A DNA stretch of 64,000 bases from Pohlia nutans (lineage: Eukaryota > Streptophyta > Bryopsida > Bryales > Mniaceae), in assembly GCA_022496805.1 (NCBI GenBank), contig CM040092.1, forward strand, positions 441,555 through 505,554, written 5' to 3'. The position numbers and the translations under genes are program-made. The notes beneath the pieces were generated by a model. The model was not told the origin of the DNA and did not search any database. It saw only the letters and a list, made by a program, of their open reading frames with translations. Shown here one piece after another: positions 1-12,802 of this stretch. Each line of letters starts with the position of its first letter. The stretch's first letter is position 1.

Positions 1-217
1 CACTCTAAATAAAATAAGAATTTAATTCTAAATTTTGAGTAGAAGAAGCCATGTGTTTACTATGAATCATGAAATTTTCAAAAAATTTGGTGAAAATCTG
101 AAATTAATATGATTTTTGGAAGTGATTTAAAAGAAAATTAATATCAATTACAAAATGTACTCAAATTTTTCTTTTTTTAACCAAAGGTGTAAATTACAAT
201 GCAGAACATTATATTAA

Positions 218-1498
218 CCCCTAAAATTCTGAGCGACCATATTCTGGTCGTTCCACTTTTTGGGCAGCCTCCAAGGACCTCATATTTTTTAAAATTTCAA
301 TGAAAATTTTAGTGTAGCTTCCAAAAACTACACTCTACATGTCGCACTTCGTTTCATGTCATTCCGATAAGTATTGCAAAAGTTATAAGCATTTGAAGTT
401 TTTGAAGCGAGATCCGGCAACAAGAATTTTTTAATTTTTTACTCTTTTTCAAAATTTCTTTTTTGATTCATGATTGGTTGATCTTTATCTACAAATGAAG
501 CTTTAAATCTACCCATTTTGAGCAATGGGATAAAAGTTATGAGGAGATCTGTTTTTTGGGCAGTTTGGACAAAAAAACTTTAAAGCTCATTTCTAAACTC
601 AATTTTCAATATTTTTTAATAAAATAAAAGGCACTAGGTGAAGATTTCCAAGTACAACATTCTCACCGTTAAGATTGACATTTTACAATTCCATGTCAAA
701 GTTATTAATGATTTTCTTTTTCCTTTCACTTTGTACCCACTTCTAGTAATTGTTTTATGAAAAAATTAATATGAGCTTTTTTCTTACAAGATTTTATATT
801 TGAAGACTTAACCCTTAAACGTCAACCCCGGCCCCAGGGGCTTGGTTTTAAGGAATAATTAAGACAGAAGTTTCATTTCTCAACCAAATCAAGCGAGACT
901 TGTTGCGTTGGAAAGCTACTGAAAAAGCGATCTAGATTCCAAATTTTCGCCTCATTTGAGAGATTGTGGAATCGTTGGTAAGCAATCAAAGTTATCAAAT
1001 TGAACAAGTTTTGAGGTTGGGGCAGCTGAAGTTCAGCAGTGCTGCAGTGCTACAGTGCTACAGTGCTAGCTAGCAGTGCACTGCAGAGCCGTTTTTGGAA
1101 AAAAAAAATTCAAAAAAAATTCAAAAAAAATTAGATTCTTTCCGGGCTGCCCACTCAGGACCCAAATTGTCGTTTAAAGGTTAACTCAATTGTTAACATG
1201 GCCTTGCCATTCAATGAATTTCTAACCCATTCAAAAAAAAGATATTAATTTCTAAAGTTCAAGTTTGTCACCGGATTGAACCCCAAAAAATCTTCTTTTG
1301 CAACTTTGATCCTTATAATCTAAGAATCTAATGGTCATTTTGCTCTCAAATTTTGTGCTCACATGAAAATTCAAGTTGGGTATTAGATCTTACAGTTAAA
1401 TGATGAAAAAACTAAAAAACATATGATTTCTTCTGCAACTTCCAAATGCTGCGTTTTTCATGGTTTTTTGTGAGAATACGGTCAAGGAATTTTAGGGG
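218..1498. mobile_element. TTAA-flanked piggyBac-like MITE (host of a nested copy)
   Basis: TTAA lies at 214-217 and 1499-1502. The left tip CCCCTAAAATTC is repeated inverted at the right tip (GAATTTTAGGGG). About 20 bp inside the left end is a hairpin, CGACCA-TATTC-TGGTCG. A second element sits inside at 812-1180. There is no transposase reading frame. An alternative pairing of the left tip with the tip at 1950 is possible. Confidence 0.7.
812..1180. mobile_element. Nested TTAA-flanked piggyBac-like MITE
   Basis: TTAA lies at 808-811 and 1181-1184. The tips are CCCTTAAACGTC and GACAATTTG..CGTTTAAAGG, an imperfect inverted repeat. The subterminal block after the left tip is a C-run facing a G-run that can pair. 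The same left end recurs at 54757. A CAGTGCTACAGTGC microrepeat occurs near 1040-1080. Confidence 0.7.
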
Positions 1499-1502
1499 TT
1501 AA

Positions 1503-1950
1503 ATGAAAATCATCTGTGTCTGTAAATTTAGATTTTTTTCCTACACCATGGTAATACATGTCGAACTTGTAATTCCAATAAAACACTCAATTTTTAGAGT
1601 TTTCCGAAAATTCAAAGTGGAGTGAAAACTAGAATTGGTAAGCTTCAATTTGTTAGTTAAGCTCAAATGCAATAGAACTCATTTTCATGGCCTAAATTAG
1701 TTTAACTAGAGAAAACAGAAAAATCCAAGATACACTACACAGTGAACTGTTTTTACAACTCTTTATGTAGTTAGGACCCCATATAAAATCCAATAATAGC
1801 TTGAATGATCTGAATTTAACTTAAGGAGGTGGCATGACTAACGAAAATCCTTTACATAAAGAGTTGGAAGAAAATCGTTGATGTAGCAGTCGGAATTGAA
1901 TAGGGAGTTACATTTCATAAGCCAGATTTTAGTCTGGTGGCATTTAGGGG
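1503..1950. mobile_element. Probable TTAA element, one clear end
   Basis: The right end is clear: CATTTAGGGG followed by TTAA at 1951-1954, with a subterminal hairpin CCAGA..TCTGG. The left boundary is assumed to be the TTAA at 1499-1502, because no good inverted partner tip is visible there. This may instead be the right part of the element that starts at 218. Confidence 0.4.
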
Positions 1951-1954
1951 TTAA

Positions 1955-2696
1955 CGCTTAAAGCCGTGGCCCTATAACCGTGTCAGTTTCTGTACAGCTT
2001 TATAACCATCATAAATGGACAAGAAATAAAATTTTATTCAACAAAGTGGGAGAGTGTATATTTGAGTAGGGTATGTAATATTACTTCCATTGCTAAGTAT
2101 GGGGGGAGAGGGAGAGTGTAATGAGGGAGGTATTAATTAATGTTCTTATCTCTTGAATGCCCAAACATTCGAATAGTGAATGTTGGTTGGTCAAATTCAA
2201 TTTCAACGTTAAAGATGATTATTTTGCTTTCAAATCCAACTAAGAAAATGGAGCTTATTAAATTTAGTTTCTACTTCACTTTGTAAATCTAAAAAAAACA
2301 TAATATTAAGTATTTTATTGCACTTGCAATGTCAAAAGGTCATAATTCAAACTACACTACAAAGCATGTCATTATCAAAGTTCCAAATTTAGAAATGATG
2401 TTATAAATTGAACTTCTTGTATGATTCTTCATTGTAACTTGAACTTTTTATGATTTTGTTTTGGTTATTTGGAACATTTTGTAATTTATATGAATTTCTT
2501 TGTGTATTTTACTTCAAAAATCATATTACATTTATAACGCATTAAAAAAATTTGAAAAATCGAGGACCAATAGAAAACATATGTCTAAATTTATTAAAAA
2601 TATTTCAAGAAATACCTCAAAAGCTATTGATGAGCAAACTCCATATGAAAGTGTTGTTTGACTTTTTTGTGAATGCCATTTAGGGGTTAACCCCTA
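1955..2696. mobile_element. Probable TTAA element between two shared TTAA sites
   Basis: The segment is bounded by TTAA at 1951-1954 and 2697-2700. The right tip is CCATTTAGGGG. The left tip CGCTTAAAGCC looks like a mutated CCCTTAAA. The interior is AT-rich without a coding signal. Confidence 0.5.
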
Positions 2697-3078
2697 AAAG
2701 CCCGAGGGGTATTGGACAAAACATAGATGTGTTATAATATGTGCCTTCTATATGTTTGATGAAGTTTGGTTCAATAGACGAAATTTAGAGCATCATCTCT
2801 ACAAATTATCTGTACGGTCAAACTTCCAAAAATAACTTTAGATCGTTTTTTAATGAATTTGAAAGCATTAACCTTTGAAAAGTTGTATAAATTATAATTT
2901 TCAATTTTAGAGTTCAAATTTTAGTATGATTGGTTGAAGTTGGGCTGTCTATTATAAACTTCAAAAACAAAAGAAATGATGGAGGGATCATCATTACTTT
3001 CTCCAAATAGAAAATTTTATAACACTAAGACAATGTTGAGGTGATCTACTTTGAAAAATTCTCCCGGGTGGAGTTTAA

Positions 3079-3924
3079 CCCCTAAACATTCTCACCCTTT
3101 TCAGATTTGGCAGTTTTTCAAAGATGCATTATAAAATGCAACTAAGAGGGATATTTTCAACTTGATGAATGAATAAAAGTTGTACATTATGAATTTTAAA
3201 TTCTATTCATACGGTTAGATTTGCAATTGCTATCACCAATATTTGTGTATAAATTTTCAAACTTAAAATTTAGAGCTCTTTTGTAATATGATTACAAATA
3301 AGATATTGACAATCTAATAATGAAATTTTTTGGGACGGGTTGAAATGTAATACTCTAAGTGTAGTGATTTTTGGAGATTTTTTGGTTGCTTAATTTTAGT
3401 ACCGTACCAGGAAGGCAGGGTCGGCACTTTTGTGTCGAATAATTAATAAAAGTTCAAAAAGTGGAGGTCGGCACTTTCAAAAACAATTATTAAAAATTCG
3501 GCTATTAATAACTAACATTGAATTTTACTAGCGACTAAACGTTTTCTTTTGTTTTTTGTCTACGATTTTTGTTGACTTCATTTTTATTGATTTCGACAAA
3601 ATACTTGATAAATTTATTTATTTTTTCGACATTTTTTTGGGGAATTATTTTCTGCCGACCCTGCCTTCTTGGTACGGTAGTTGACTTTTTCAAGAGCACT
3701 TTTAGAGTAAAATCTTCGAAATTTTGGGTGGAACACTACAATATGAAATGAGGCATAAAATTTTCACAAATCATCCCCTTTCTAATCGGATCATACATGC
3801 ACGAAGCTAACTTCCCATAAAAGTTTCAGTAAAAAATCCACATTGCAAAAAGTGCATGATGGATGAGAAATCGGAGTTCAAATCCGTACATCATGCAAAA
3901 TATGCATGGTTGGGCGGTTAGGGG
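3079..3924. mobile_element. TTAA-flanked MITE, family Z, inside family Y
   Basis: TTAA lies at 3075-3078 and 3925-3928. Left tip CCCCTAAACATTCTC; the right end reads inwards as CCCCTAACCGCCCAACC and then a hairpin ATGCA-TATTT-TGCAT. A copy in opposite orientation lies at 24777-25314. The unfilled target site is preserved at 26797-26800, so this insertion and its TTAA duplication are demonstrated within the window. Confidence 0.9.
3402..3677. mobile_element. TA-flanked MITE (Tc1/mariner-like) inside family Z
   Basis: The 276-bp segment begins CCGTACCAGGAAGGCAGGG and ends CCCTGCCTTCTTGGTACGG, an inverted repeat of about 19 bp with one mismatch, flanked by TA on both sides (3400-3401, 3678-3679). 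The other family Z copies (24.8, 29.8 and 32.2 kb) lack it. The TA target suggests Tc1/mariner, but the tips are not Stowaway-type, so the superfamily is inferred from the target alone. Confidence 0.65.
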
Positions 3925-4078
3925 TTAACTCGGATTGCCATAATTCAAATTGGGTTGGAAAGTAGACTTGATGCAATATTTTAAAATATCTTTTTTTTTT
4001 TCAATTTTTTTTGTTCTGGGCAGCCCATTAAATTCGGGCAGCGACCAGAAAACAATCGTTTGAGCGCTTAGGGGTTAA

Positions 4079-4490
4079 GGAGAGACGCGTTGTAAAAATA
4101 AGGGAAGGTACCACTTTTTCCCCCTTACAATAGTACCCCGCCAATAAAAAGAGTTGGATTTGAGGGCCATAAACCAGGATCTAGTTGAACATTATCCATA
4201 ATATCCAACAACTTCTTGTTGCATTGGAGTTTCTGGGCCTTGACATTATCATGCAAACAACTTTGCATGCATTGAGCCTCAAATTACTACTTTAGTGAAT
4301 CACTAGTTCTAAATAGAACCAAAAATAGAACGCCAAAATTAAAAGTAAAGTCCTAAACTAAGATGATAGTCATCTCTCCTGTAAGATTGAGCTGAAGGTG
4401 ATGAAAGGCCCTTTCTAGTTGGAGTCTACTATCTATGGTCGGGTAGTTGAGCTCTTGTTATGTACTTAGAGTTCATATATATCATGCATT
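4079..4490. other. Intergenic, nothing recognised
   Basis: AT-rich spacer between two TTAA elements. No coding frame, RNA gene or inverted repeat was seen. Confidence 0.5.
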
Positions 4491-4494
4491 TTAA

Positions 4495-5009
4495 CCCCTA
4501 AATGCCTACAGCCCTCTCCAAATTTGAAGAATTACAAAAATGCATTATAAAATACAACTTAGAGGGATATTTTTAACTTGATGCATGAATAAAAGTTGTA
4601 CATTATGAATTTTAGATTCTATCCATACGGTTAGATCTAAAATCACCAATATTTTTGTATAAAATTTGAAACTTAATATTCAAAACTCTTTTGTAATTTG
4701 ATTACAAATGAGATATTGACAATCTGTGAATGAAATTTGTTATGATGGGTTGAAATGTAATAATATAAGTGTAGTGGTTTTTGGAGATTTTTTTCTTGTT
4801 TAATTTTATGAGTTGGTTTTTTCAAGAGCACTTTTGAACTAAGATCTTAGAAATTTTTGGTGAATCACTGCAACATGAAATGAAGCATAAAATTTTCACA
4901 AATCATCACCTTTTTAATCAATTCACACATACATGAAGTTAGCTTCCCATGAAATCTATAGTAAAAAATCCACACCGCAAAATGTGTTAAGGGGTTAGAC
5001 AGGTAGGGG
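4495..5009. mobile_element. TTAA-flanked MITE, family Z, decayed copy
   Basis: TTAA lies at 4491-4494 and 5010-5013. The left tip CCCCTAAATGCC is followed by the family Z body (MITE at 3079). The right tip is TAGGGG; a second GGGGTTA motif lies about 18 bp further in, so the right end may have been rebuilt. Confidence 0.7.
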
Positions 5010-5013
5010 TTAA

Positions 5014-5939
5014 GTGGTAGTCGCGTACCTTGGGGGCTATATTTTAAAACAAAAATTAATGATGATTTTTTTGGAATTAATAAAATTGTTAAAATTTCTC
5101 CAATTTAAAAAATGCATATAAATGACATGTCTTGTATAAATGACATTTGAAGATTTTACATGGAATCTAGAATATTGGATTTCATTTATAATCCCAAACA
5201 ATCTACAGAATGCCATACAAGCTATTGGGATTGAAATTGCAATGTTTTAAATATAAATTAGATGTCAAAAAAACCATCAACAATTAGTTAGATTTACAAT
5301 ATATTTTGCTGTCTTTGCTCATTTATGTGATGTTGATGTAAACGAGCAAACCCCTTTGGACATTGAAGTATATCAAATTCTCTTTAATTTTATTATAAAT
5401 ACTAAAAAAAAAGTATTAAATTATACATTTGCTTGAAATTTTACACTACCGAGTGTTTTAACAAATATGGATGTTTTTAACACATTATACAACTCTTGTT
5501 AGGATAAAAAAATGAATTGTAAATGAATTGAAATTTTCAAATCCAATAGACTGAAATCAAAACAATGAAATGATTTGAAAATTTAAATTCAAATGCAGAA
5601 GTCATAGCATAATGGAACCAACACCCTTTTGCATAGTCTAGTTACAATTAGAAACTAAGTATGCGTGGCAATGACGAAATTCCAAAATTCGTGCAATATA
5701 AATGACATTCCTTCATTACTTAGAAAAGTGAATCTATGTGAAGATTCTCTTTCGATCCAGTTTTCAAAAGTATGCTCCATTGCACTGCTCTATTATACTA
5801 TGGTGAAAACAAAAACATTGAACATGAATTTTTTTTTATAAAGTTAGAGCCTTTTGTACAGTATATTGAGACTTACTCAAGCTAAATTGCACCCCAACTA
5901 AATTACTAGGAATCACATGGCGCTTCCGTTGAGAAACAT
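5014..5939. other. Intergenic, AT-rich
   Basis: No gene, RNA or clear repeat structure was found between the last TTAA element and the Tourist-type MITE. Confidence 0.5.
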
Positions 5940-5942
5940 TAA

Positions 5943-6274
5943 GGGCCGCTTCACACTATAGCTGTCCAAGTCGAGAGGCCGTGGGGTTGAGTGGCCAAAC
6001 TTTGTTGAGAGTTCAAAGAAATGGGCTAAAAATAGGCAATAAAATGTAGCCTTTCAACCATAGTTTGGGTTTCTATTCTTGTTTGATCCAAACTTCTTTC
6101 GAGAGTCCATCGTCTTGGTCAAAAAGTGATGCCATGTAGGCATTTTGGAGGGCGACGGTCTTTGAACTTTAGCCTTTAGTGTGAAGGGTTGAGAGGCCGA
6201 ATTCTTGGTTTCTTGCAATATGATTGGTAGAAATCGATGGTCTCTCAACTTTCGGCCATAACGTGAAGCAGCCC
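5943..6274. mobile_element. Tourist-like MITE (PIF/Harbinger)
   Basis: Tips GGGCCGCTTCACACTATAG and its complement (..CGTGAAGCAGCCC), flanked by TAA at 5940-5942 and 6275-6277. A three-base TWA target duplication with a GGG-starting tip is typical of PIF/Harbinger. A second copy is at 29428-29740 with a TTA duplication. The open frame on its minus strand is not a gene. Confidence 0.85.
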
Positions 6275-6277
6275 TAA

Positions 6278-6860
6278 CATTATGTCTCCCATAGACAAGT
6301 CGGCCCAAAAAGAAGTAAAATGAAAAGAGACCTTCGCAACTGGCACAACAATCCGATTCGTCACATTAGCACATACAAAAATGATCATAGCAAGCATGCG
6401 ATACAAAAACGATACATGATTTTACAAAACTACTGAAGATGGTCTCACTCAAGGAAAAACGGATGAAGAAATAGACGACAGATGAATGTTTTGACGACAG
6501 ATCACAAAAACATAATATATATACTCAGTGCCATCATCATCCTGCTGTCACATCCAACATTACTGACCCCAAACACTCTACAAGCTCTCTCATTTGCATG
6601 TACACTTTTTCAGGTTATGTTACTGCCATCCTCTGACGTTCATGGCTTCGGACGGAAGTAACTCACTACGTAAGGACAACTCTCAAAGGCGACTACTGGC
6701 ATGTTGACCTTCGAGGTTGGAAGGCCTCGATCACAACTTGACGGAGACTTAGTTAGGACTTAAATCTTCTGAAATAAAATCAAAAATAAGAATAAGAATG
6801 GAAAAGATGATTCTCCAGAATTATTATAATAATAATCCTGAGGAGTGACTGCCAGTATCA
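6278..6860 (-). other. 3' flank / probable 3' UTR of sucrose-phosphate synthase
   Basis: This lies directly downstream of the SPS stop codon on the minus strand. The transcript should end here. Several A/T-rich stretches could serve as poly(A) signals, but none is decisive. No other gene was seen. Confidence 0.4.
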
Positions 6861-9800
6861 TCACGGCTTGAGTGCTTCCAAAAGTACACTAGTTGCAGAA
6901 TCGACATCTGCAACGATCGTGTTGGGACTGTCAGCTGGAGCAACGTCAGATCGGTCATAGTTGCCACTCGCACGAAGCTTCCTCTCCGAACCTCCCTCCA
7001 CCAGACCTCGTATGAGGATCGTTTTGTGCGTTCCTGGCAGCAGTTCCTCGTAATCCGTATCACCCGTTTCGCCCACCACCACCACCATGTTGGCCACATC
7101 TACGCTCCATCGAGCAAAGAAGTACCTGCGTGCTCAGGTTGAACTTTTGGTTAAGAAGACTTCTGGTGACAGAGGAGCTTCAATAGTAACAACACCAGCA
7201 AGAAGAGCCACTGACATACATCCTCATCATGATAAAATATAGGGGGTGTCAGAGTTCGCAACTTCTGTCCCACAAGAGGAGGCGATTTGGAAACGAGACT
7301 CAAAGCTCACGTCTGGGGTTAGTACTCTTGCATGCACGCAATTGTTGGTTTCAGAATCGCGTTGGGCCTGATCTAGAAAGGAAAACTGAAATCTCGCATC
7401 TCTAACCACCCCGCCTATCAGGCTCAAATCTCAGGTGCCACAAATGAAGGCTGATATGAAGAGGGCAGACATAATAAAAGCAGCAGCAGCGACATACTGT
7501 TGGAGATGCAAGCAAGTACCTGAGGGCTTGCGATCGCGATGCCAAAAGAGGCAACACATGTAAGCGTGTAGAATTTCGGCAATACATCACATGGCAACGC
7601 AACCCGCGCATTCGCAACCGCTGCCGCAGTTGATCCACATTTAGGCCCTGCAGACAACCACAGATTATACATCAGATACTACAACTAAGAAATTCGTCAA
7701 TGTGCAGAAACAAGAAACGCTCTCATATTGACATCCAAAAATAGACAGTTCGAGAGAGGGATCTTACAAGGTCTGGATTGGTGACGGTGTAGGCAAGGCA
7801 GTGAGGGTTACAGCTTGCCGTATCCTCCACCAACAGTTTAGAATCCTTATTGGCACTTTCAGCGTCCGATGAGTTGAGGCGAGCCATGGTCTTGCGAAGA
7901 CCATCGTATCCCCACCGGTAGTCGATGTGGGCACTGTAGTCTTTGTCAGCCAGCAAGTCGTCCTTGGTGCTGTCATCTGCTCCCGAGGGAGGATAGTACA
8001 CCTCACTGCCGCTGCTGCAAATCAGAGCATCGAACTCCATAGGGGACAGCCCAGCCGAGTTCAGCATTTCAACGATCTCCGACTTTGTGAGGGCGGAGGA
8101 AATAATCAAACCAGGTTTCACTCGGATGTTCAAGTCTGACTGAATTGCCTTCACGATGCTCTGAATCTGGCTCACGAATGCGCTGCTGGGCTTGTTGGTT
8201 GTGAGGTCGTATCCATCCACAGCGATGATCACCAGGCGTCTCCGCCTCTTCAGTGGCAGGGCCTTGTAAGCACCTGTCACAGAGCCGAATCCTTCCTCAT
8301 GCAGCGATTCCAACCGACCACTAACAGTACGCTGTTTTGTGGTGAGAGGCTTGACATCCTCGAAACCGTGGGTCTTCCCCGCCTGATTTCGCAGCAGCCG
8401 CTCCAAATCGCCAGCGTTGGAAATGGAGGTGTTCCCATCCACGCTGAGACGCAGCGAGATGTCCTGGACATCGCGCAGAGAATCACTCTGAGATTCGATC
8501 TCTTCGTTCTCCGAACTGAAATCCGTTTTCCATTGCGGATGTCGCATGCGACACAAGGCGACCCGAGACAAGTATATGCGACAATGTTCCGGCCACGAGT
8601 ACAAGTGAATGTTTTTCAATCCATTCCTGCGACATAAGGACCATAAATTCCGGTCTGCAACCAACTTCAACAATGCGTCTCCGATTTCCTTCTCGTTGTG
8701 AGGATCTACCAGCAGGCCATTCGAAAGAGCCTGTGAAACAGCCAAGAACAGCCGCTTAAATAATTACGTCACTCCATATCAAAGTTCTACTGCGGTTAGC
8801 TCTATTGTTCGAGGTTGCAAACAAAAGCAACACCAGTTAATGCAGTAGATGTTGTACCTTGTGAATGTCAACAGGTCCACCGTTCTTTGTAGCAACCATG
8901 GGCAAGCCATGTGCGGCTGCCTGCAGCAACAAATTAAGGCACAGTTGATTAATGGCCACTGACAGATTGCTCTTACATACTAAGAAGTGCCAACGATTTT
9001 CGTTACCACAGCAATGGCTCGAATGAACAGTAATGAGTGTCATCACGTGCCTAACTCGCTTTCATAAAAGAGAGCAACCGAATTACAGTAAACTTCAACA
9101 ACTGCTAAGAATAATGTCATAAGCCAAAAGCCTTCTCCTCTGTGTACCTCAATCAGAGTCAGTCCGAATGGCTCCACTAGTGCTGGATTGACGAACACTC
9201 CCTGCAAGTTAAGTCATGGTTACCAGATCAAGTCAGCGAAATTTTGTAATACTTGAAAACCAACAGAAGAATGATCCTATGCACTGATAACAGCAGCAAA
9301 CCCTGCAGCTCTATAGTCGTCCAAGGCAAAAATGATTATGGAATTATGATAATTGTTGACTGAGGAAGAAACTACCACAGACCTTGGTTTTTGCGGCAAG
9401 GCGATAAATTTCAGGAACATCACTCTGCTTGTGGTGCTTGGGATAAGCAACTTGACCGTACAAGTTGTATTTATCAATCAGCTTCAGCACAGTAGTCATC
9501 ACATTTGCGTTACCACCTGACATATCGTCAATGTCATCACGGTTTCCCATAATCAGCGTCTGCAGCAGCAACGAAGGGAACACGTCGCCACATCAGATTC
9601 CAGGTCAGAAGGAGACTAACTTTCGGAACTTTTACTTGCAACTCTTACGTCCTTCCTATTGTGCACCAGCAAATAAGGAACGACAGAGAAACAGCATACC
9701 AGATTAGCCAACTCTCTCAAGGGTTTGCGTTCACCAAAAGCCCTCAAAAGGGTTGTAAGATTCTTCTTCGGATCGGGACGAGCTAGAGCCAAAATCATGG

Positions 9801-12800
9801 GCTTGTGCGCGTTGGTGAAGAAACGCATGATCTGTTGATTTTTTGATTCAACCAACATACAGCCAATCCACAAAATTACTCCACTGTGCACAAATTATTT
9901 CCTAACAACTGTAGCAATTTTTTAAAGACACGAAAGATTCAGAAGATATTCAATATTATTGTGAGCTGCTGAGAATTCAGCATCATTTACAGCAATTATC
10001 TCAGATGTCAGGAGCTTCAACCGAATTAATTTTTCAAAGAACTCTCAAAACGTATCTTCATATATTGCAAATCTAAATTTGCGATTAGAAAACCAAAACC
10101 TCACCTCGTCCCAAATAGGAGGATTAGCTCGAGGAGAAACCGGCACAGCATTTGAGGCATCACCGGAAGTGATCATGACAGCCTCAGCCTCTCCTTCGAC
10201 AAGATCTCCTCCGTCAGATTGAACTATGACGTTGCTGAAGTCCATTCCTGGCGGAATAACCTATATTCACAATACGTCCCAATCAAACATCAGCACACGA
10301 TGCCGCACTGGTTCAGGTACAGGAGTTGAATTCGGAATATTCTGCTACATGCACGTAAAATTGATCTTCAGGTTCAAAGGATAAGGCTTATTCTCATATA
10401 TACATACTGACGGAGCAAGAAGTCAGCCTCCTCTGTGCAAAGTCTCAAATTCGAATTATACTGTGAACAGAAGTATTCGCATCATCAACCGAAGAAACTT
10501 ACCACCATCCGGGGCATGTATCGGCCATGGCAGTTGACACCCCTACGAGCCCTAGCGCGTAGGACACGCTCCAGCTTGACGTCAAAACCATCGTACAAGC
10601 CCCATTGCTCCTCGATTTCCTGTTTGGTACTCGTAATGACAAGTTCCGCTGCATCCAGCGAAAGCTCCTCCGCCTCTATCCTCCGCATAATCTTATACGT
10701 AGTGTTGATATCCTGCTTGGATTCCCTTCCCTGCTTAAGAAGCTGCTCAAGCTTGTTCCGACCAAGTGAATGGCCGGTCAACACCATGGGAACATTCAAG
10801 GCTCCCGACAAGAGTGAAGCAGTATCTCCCGCATCGGCATAGTGACCATGGATGACATACGGCCAGATTAGGTCACCGCTCCCAATTTGATCACCAAGAA
10901 CTCTGGACATATTGAGAATGTGTGACAATGCCCCATCTACGAACTCCTGAACGTATGGCCACAGGAGCTCCTTTCTTAGGTACTGATCCCTGCATTACAG
11001 AATAGCATTTCTTCGTAAGCAACAAATTTATTAGCTACTTGTCATAAAATTCGACAGGGCCACCACCATATGTTAAAAATCTGCTTCACTAGTTTCCACC
11101 AACAAGTCTAGCCTTGAAAATGGAAGCACTAGCAACCGACAACGGCTGTCTCAAGACAGATAGATAGAAGAGACAGTATTCCAAAAACTAAAGTCGCACC
11201 GGCCGATCCACGACATTGCTAAAGAAGCACACGTCCGTAACTGCAGGATTGACTCCTGAGATGCAACACTAATAGTAAGAACAGAAGCCAGGCAGATTAT
11301 CGGCCAAAATTTCTAAAGTGCTGAGGGCGGGCGAAATACCTGGGGCCACAAGGTATGCGGACAATGTACGCACCGCTACTCTCACCAACATCTTCAGAGT
11401 CGTCATAAGACCCCATACCCAACATCTCAGTGGGCTCTCCATAACTCCAATCCACATCGGGTGAACAAATTTGGCGAGTGAGTAAGTCTACTCGGTAAAC
11501 TTCAGGCATCATAGCCAGCGCTCTTGCTAACTCAACCACGTATTTCACCTGTTGCAAAGTACGCCAATTTCACCTCAAACACCTTACACATAGAGCAGAA
11601 GAACTACACGTGTTCCAAATCAATCCCGACAGCAATTGACGTATAGCAAAAAACCGACTGTGTGCTACAACTATCAGAGAACTCGTTGTGCACTCTCACA
11701 GGCAGAGACGAGTGAAAAAGAAGCACGAACCTGTCCACCAGTATCTGAATCCCGACCAAGCTCCATGTTCTCCCCTCGCACAAGACCATGCAAACTGCAC
11801 AGTTCCACAGGATTACCGAAACAAAATTCACATGTTGCACGAATCACGGTTCTAAATAGCACGAACGTCAACTAATGTTATCCTCGAACTGGCATTGGAA
11901 AAAAAAAAAAAACTCCATTGCTTCTGTTGCGAGATGGTAACAAAAATCCAAAATGCGATAACAAGAGGCTGATTGCAAAGGAATTCATTCTCTCACACAC
12001 CTGATGAGCACTATGTACAATTGCTTGGCAGGTTTCTCTCTGTCTGGAGCACTGGCCTCTCCAGGGCTGGAACTGCTCAGAGCCAAATTACTCTCCTCTC
12101 CAGGGCCGGAACTGCTCAGAGCCAAACTACTCTCCACACGCGGCATACTATCAACCGGAGTGCTATCCCTCTCACCCTCAGAAAGATCCGACGACATATC
12201 TGCAGTAGCATCTTTCCTTCCCTGCTCCCGTTCCATATGTCGCCGCGCAAGCCGATGTGCGTCCTCCCATTCAATCTGTCAATCAATAGTCAAGGTTCCG
12301 TCAGCCTAATCCCCTAATCACGAAACAAAAGACAACAGCTTCCCCTGCATTGTCTTTCTCGTTCCCTCTCAACTCAAAAATCGAATCCTACCAATCTCTT
12401 TTTCCTCGCAATATGCCAAATCCTCCAACACAGATGCTCCATTCGCAGAGTCCGCTCCTGCGAACTCCTCACCGCTGAAGCCTGCCAAAGCAACAACCAC
12501 ATGCAAACCTTCAATTCCTCTCCCATAACCCTCAAGAAAACACTTCACATTGTACTTCACAATCCATCTCGTATACAACCTCCAATTTCACCTAGAGAAC
12601 ATCGACAAAATTCCAAAAATAATCGACGCACCTTGATCCACGTGCGGTACAGAGACGAGTCATCGAACCCCGTGACACTCTCCACGAAATACTTCGCCGC
12701 TTTGAAATCGTTCACGCCGACCGTGCGTTGGTCATGGATCCTCTCTCCCGTGTCCAAAATCGCCTCCAAGTATCCATTGATCCACTCGTTCCCGGCCGCC

Positions 12801-12802
12801 AT
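6861..12802 (-). CDS. SPS: Sucrose-phosphate synthase, 14 exons
   Basis: The enzyme transfers glucose from UDP-glucose to fructose-6-phosphate, giving sucrose-6-phosphate in the cytosol; it is the control step of sucrose synthesis. Exons on the minus strand: 12802-12632, 12481-12392, 12275-12001, 11794-11731, 11548-11340, 10989-10503, 10260-10105, 9831-9700, 9559-9383, 9201-9148, 8920-8858, 8730-7768, 7647-7520, 7125-6861. All introns are GT-AG and the frame closes at 1077 aa, the usual length for the family. The start matches the family N-terminus ([17 protein letters not shown]). GT-B motifs are seen in order: [19 protein letters not shown] (about 193-211), [13 protein letters not shown], and [19 protein letters not shown] (about 598-616). 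Residues from about 780 form the SPP-like domain (VIIAVDGYD). The linker before YIVLIS carries an R-x-x-S-S site like the Ser158 region of spinach SPS, next to a 13-aa tandem duplication. It appears intact. Confidence 0.96.

Larger units (their letters stand above)
2701..4074. mobile_element. TTAA-flanked MITE, family Y, filled by another MITE
   Basis: TTAA lies at 2697-2700 and 4075-4078. Tips are CCCCTAAAAGCCCG and GAGCGCTTAGGGG, with a subterminal GACCAG..CGTTTGAG motif. A second copy without the inner insertion is at 26411-26952. With 3079-3924 and one TTAA removed, the two copies have nearly the same length (about 524 against 542 bp) and align throughout. Confidence 0.85.

Noticed and set aside
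3569..3751. 60-codon hydrophobic plus frame
   Set aside because: It spans the end of a TA-flanked MITE and its flank, with no homologous frame in the other copies.
10435..10842. 135-codon plus frame opposite SPS exon 6
   Set aside because: It is the antisense reading of a conserved glycosyltransferase exon with no independent support.
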